A stretch of DNA of 64,000 bases from Desmospora profundinema (GTDB lineage Bacteria > Bacillota > Bacilli > Thermoactinomycetales > DSM-45169): positions 124,001 to 188,000 of the forward strand of contig NZ_JAVDQG010000007.1 of assembly GCF_031454155.1 (NCBI RefSeq). The letters run 5' to 3'. Shown in pieces: positions 63,670 to 64,000 of the stretch (its first letter is position 1; each line of letters starts with the position of its first letter). A program made the translations under genes and the position numbers. The notes below the pieces were generated by a model, which was given only the letters and a program-made list of their open reading frames with translations, did no database searches and was not told the origin of the DNA.

Positions 63670-63734
63670 AAAAATCCGAGCCCTCAAATCCGGATCTCGG
63701 ATAAAACAAATAGAACACGTCACCGTGTTCTATT
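63670..63734 (-). terminator. Tandem terminators of veg
   Basis: First stem AATAGAACACG and its complement (63709-63734) overlaps the veg stop and is followed by TTGTTTT; second stem ATCCGAG and CTCGGAT (about 63677-63705) is followed by TTTTTTT on the minus strand. Confidence 0.8.
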
Positions 63735-64000
63735 GCGGGTTTTTTACATATTTCACAGGAACTTGTCCCTCATCTTGAAACACGGTCAGTTCCACCGTCT
63801 CTGTCAGGATGTCAGCGTAACTGTAGGAGACACGTTCAAACGAGTGTTGCTCCTCGTCCAGCTTCACGATGAACACGGAGGGATATGTCTCTTCCAGTAC
63901 TCCACTTCGTTCAATGGTCTTTCGACGTCCGCTGTTGGCTTTGAGACGGATTTTTTGCCCAATGTAACCTTCCAACGTACGCTTTATCTCAGATAGCGCA
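63730..64000 (-). CDS. veg: Veg protein, 5' end cut by the window edge
   Basis: The frame stays open to the last base. The visible protein reads [20 protein letters not shown], then [20 protein letters not shown] and [20 protein letters not shown], then [14 protein letters not shown], matching Veg, a highly expressed small protein linked to biofilm control in B. subtilis. The true start lies a few codons beyond 64000; the TTG at 63975 is internal. It is followed by tandem terminators and then the nrdAB leader. Confidence 0.93.
   Translation of the reverse strand, partial: ALSEIKRTLEGYIGQKIRLKANSGRRKTIERSGVLEETYPSVFIVKLDEEQHSFERVSYSYADILTETVELTVFQDEGQVPVKYVKNPQ

Overview
The window looks like a low-to-mid GC Bacillota chromosome, from a spore-former close to Bacillales and probably Thermoactinomycetaceae-like (family placement is inference). 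The evidence is the gene order veg, sspF, ispE, purR, ridA, spoVG, glmU, prs, ctc, pth, fin, mfd, spoVT, yabM, yabN, rqcP, yabP, yabQ, divIC, tRNAs, spoIIE, tilS, hpt, ftsH, coaX, hslO, cysK, pabA, folP, folB, folK, dus, lysS. This is the origin-proximal block of Bacillus subtilis, here on the minus strand and read from the right edge to the left. Almost all genes are on the minus strand; the exceptions are a secreted glycerophosphodiesterase and a KtrB-type potassium channel.

Right two thirds (about 18.8-64 kb): housekeeping, folate and sporulation genes. Relative to the B. subtilis order there are extra genes: class Ia ribonucleotide reductase (nrdA, nrdB) between veg and sspF, a PrsA foldase between mfd and spoVT, HU between yabN and rqcP, KtrB plus a NamZ-type muramidase (DUF1343) between divIC and the tRNAs, and formate-tetrahydrofolate ligase between ftsH and coaX. 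Readable control signals include Spo0A boxes with a 22-bp-spaced promoter at spoIIE, a sigma-H promoter at spoVG, sigma-G promoters at sspF and spoVT, a palindromic operator over the cysK promoter, and NrdR boxes plus an adenosylcobalamin riboswitch ahead of nrdAB.

Left quarter (1-15.7 kb): a Tad/Flp type IVc pilus operon with one good promoter at about 15.7 kb. Order of transcription: prepilin peptidase, CpaB, TadZ, CpaF, TadB, TadC, Flp pilin, a vWA lipoprotein and three TadE-type pseudopilins, the last fused to an M23 (LytM) peptidase. It runs on into two cassettes of unrecognised genes, each headed by a secreted protein with a proline-rich YQAPE(Q/K) hexapeptide stalk and a Gly/Ala-rich hydrophobic, then Lys-rich amphipathic, C-terminus, followed by multi-spanning membrane proteins. 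A decayed fragment of the vWA gene lies at the far left, so this end has been duplicated and is eroding. This tail is the best candidate for an undescribed system. Its first 6 kb or so is visibly richer in A+T than the housekeeping half.

A family of roughly 115-195 bp intergenic hairpin elements (MITE-like, ends close to TAGGGCSTGTCTGA) occurs at least six times, plus a decayed copy and a solo-ends copy. Their inverted arms differ between copies but stay complementary within a copy. One copy sits inside a peripheral stem of the cobalamin riboswitch that precedes nrdAB, the most striking single observation here.
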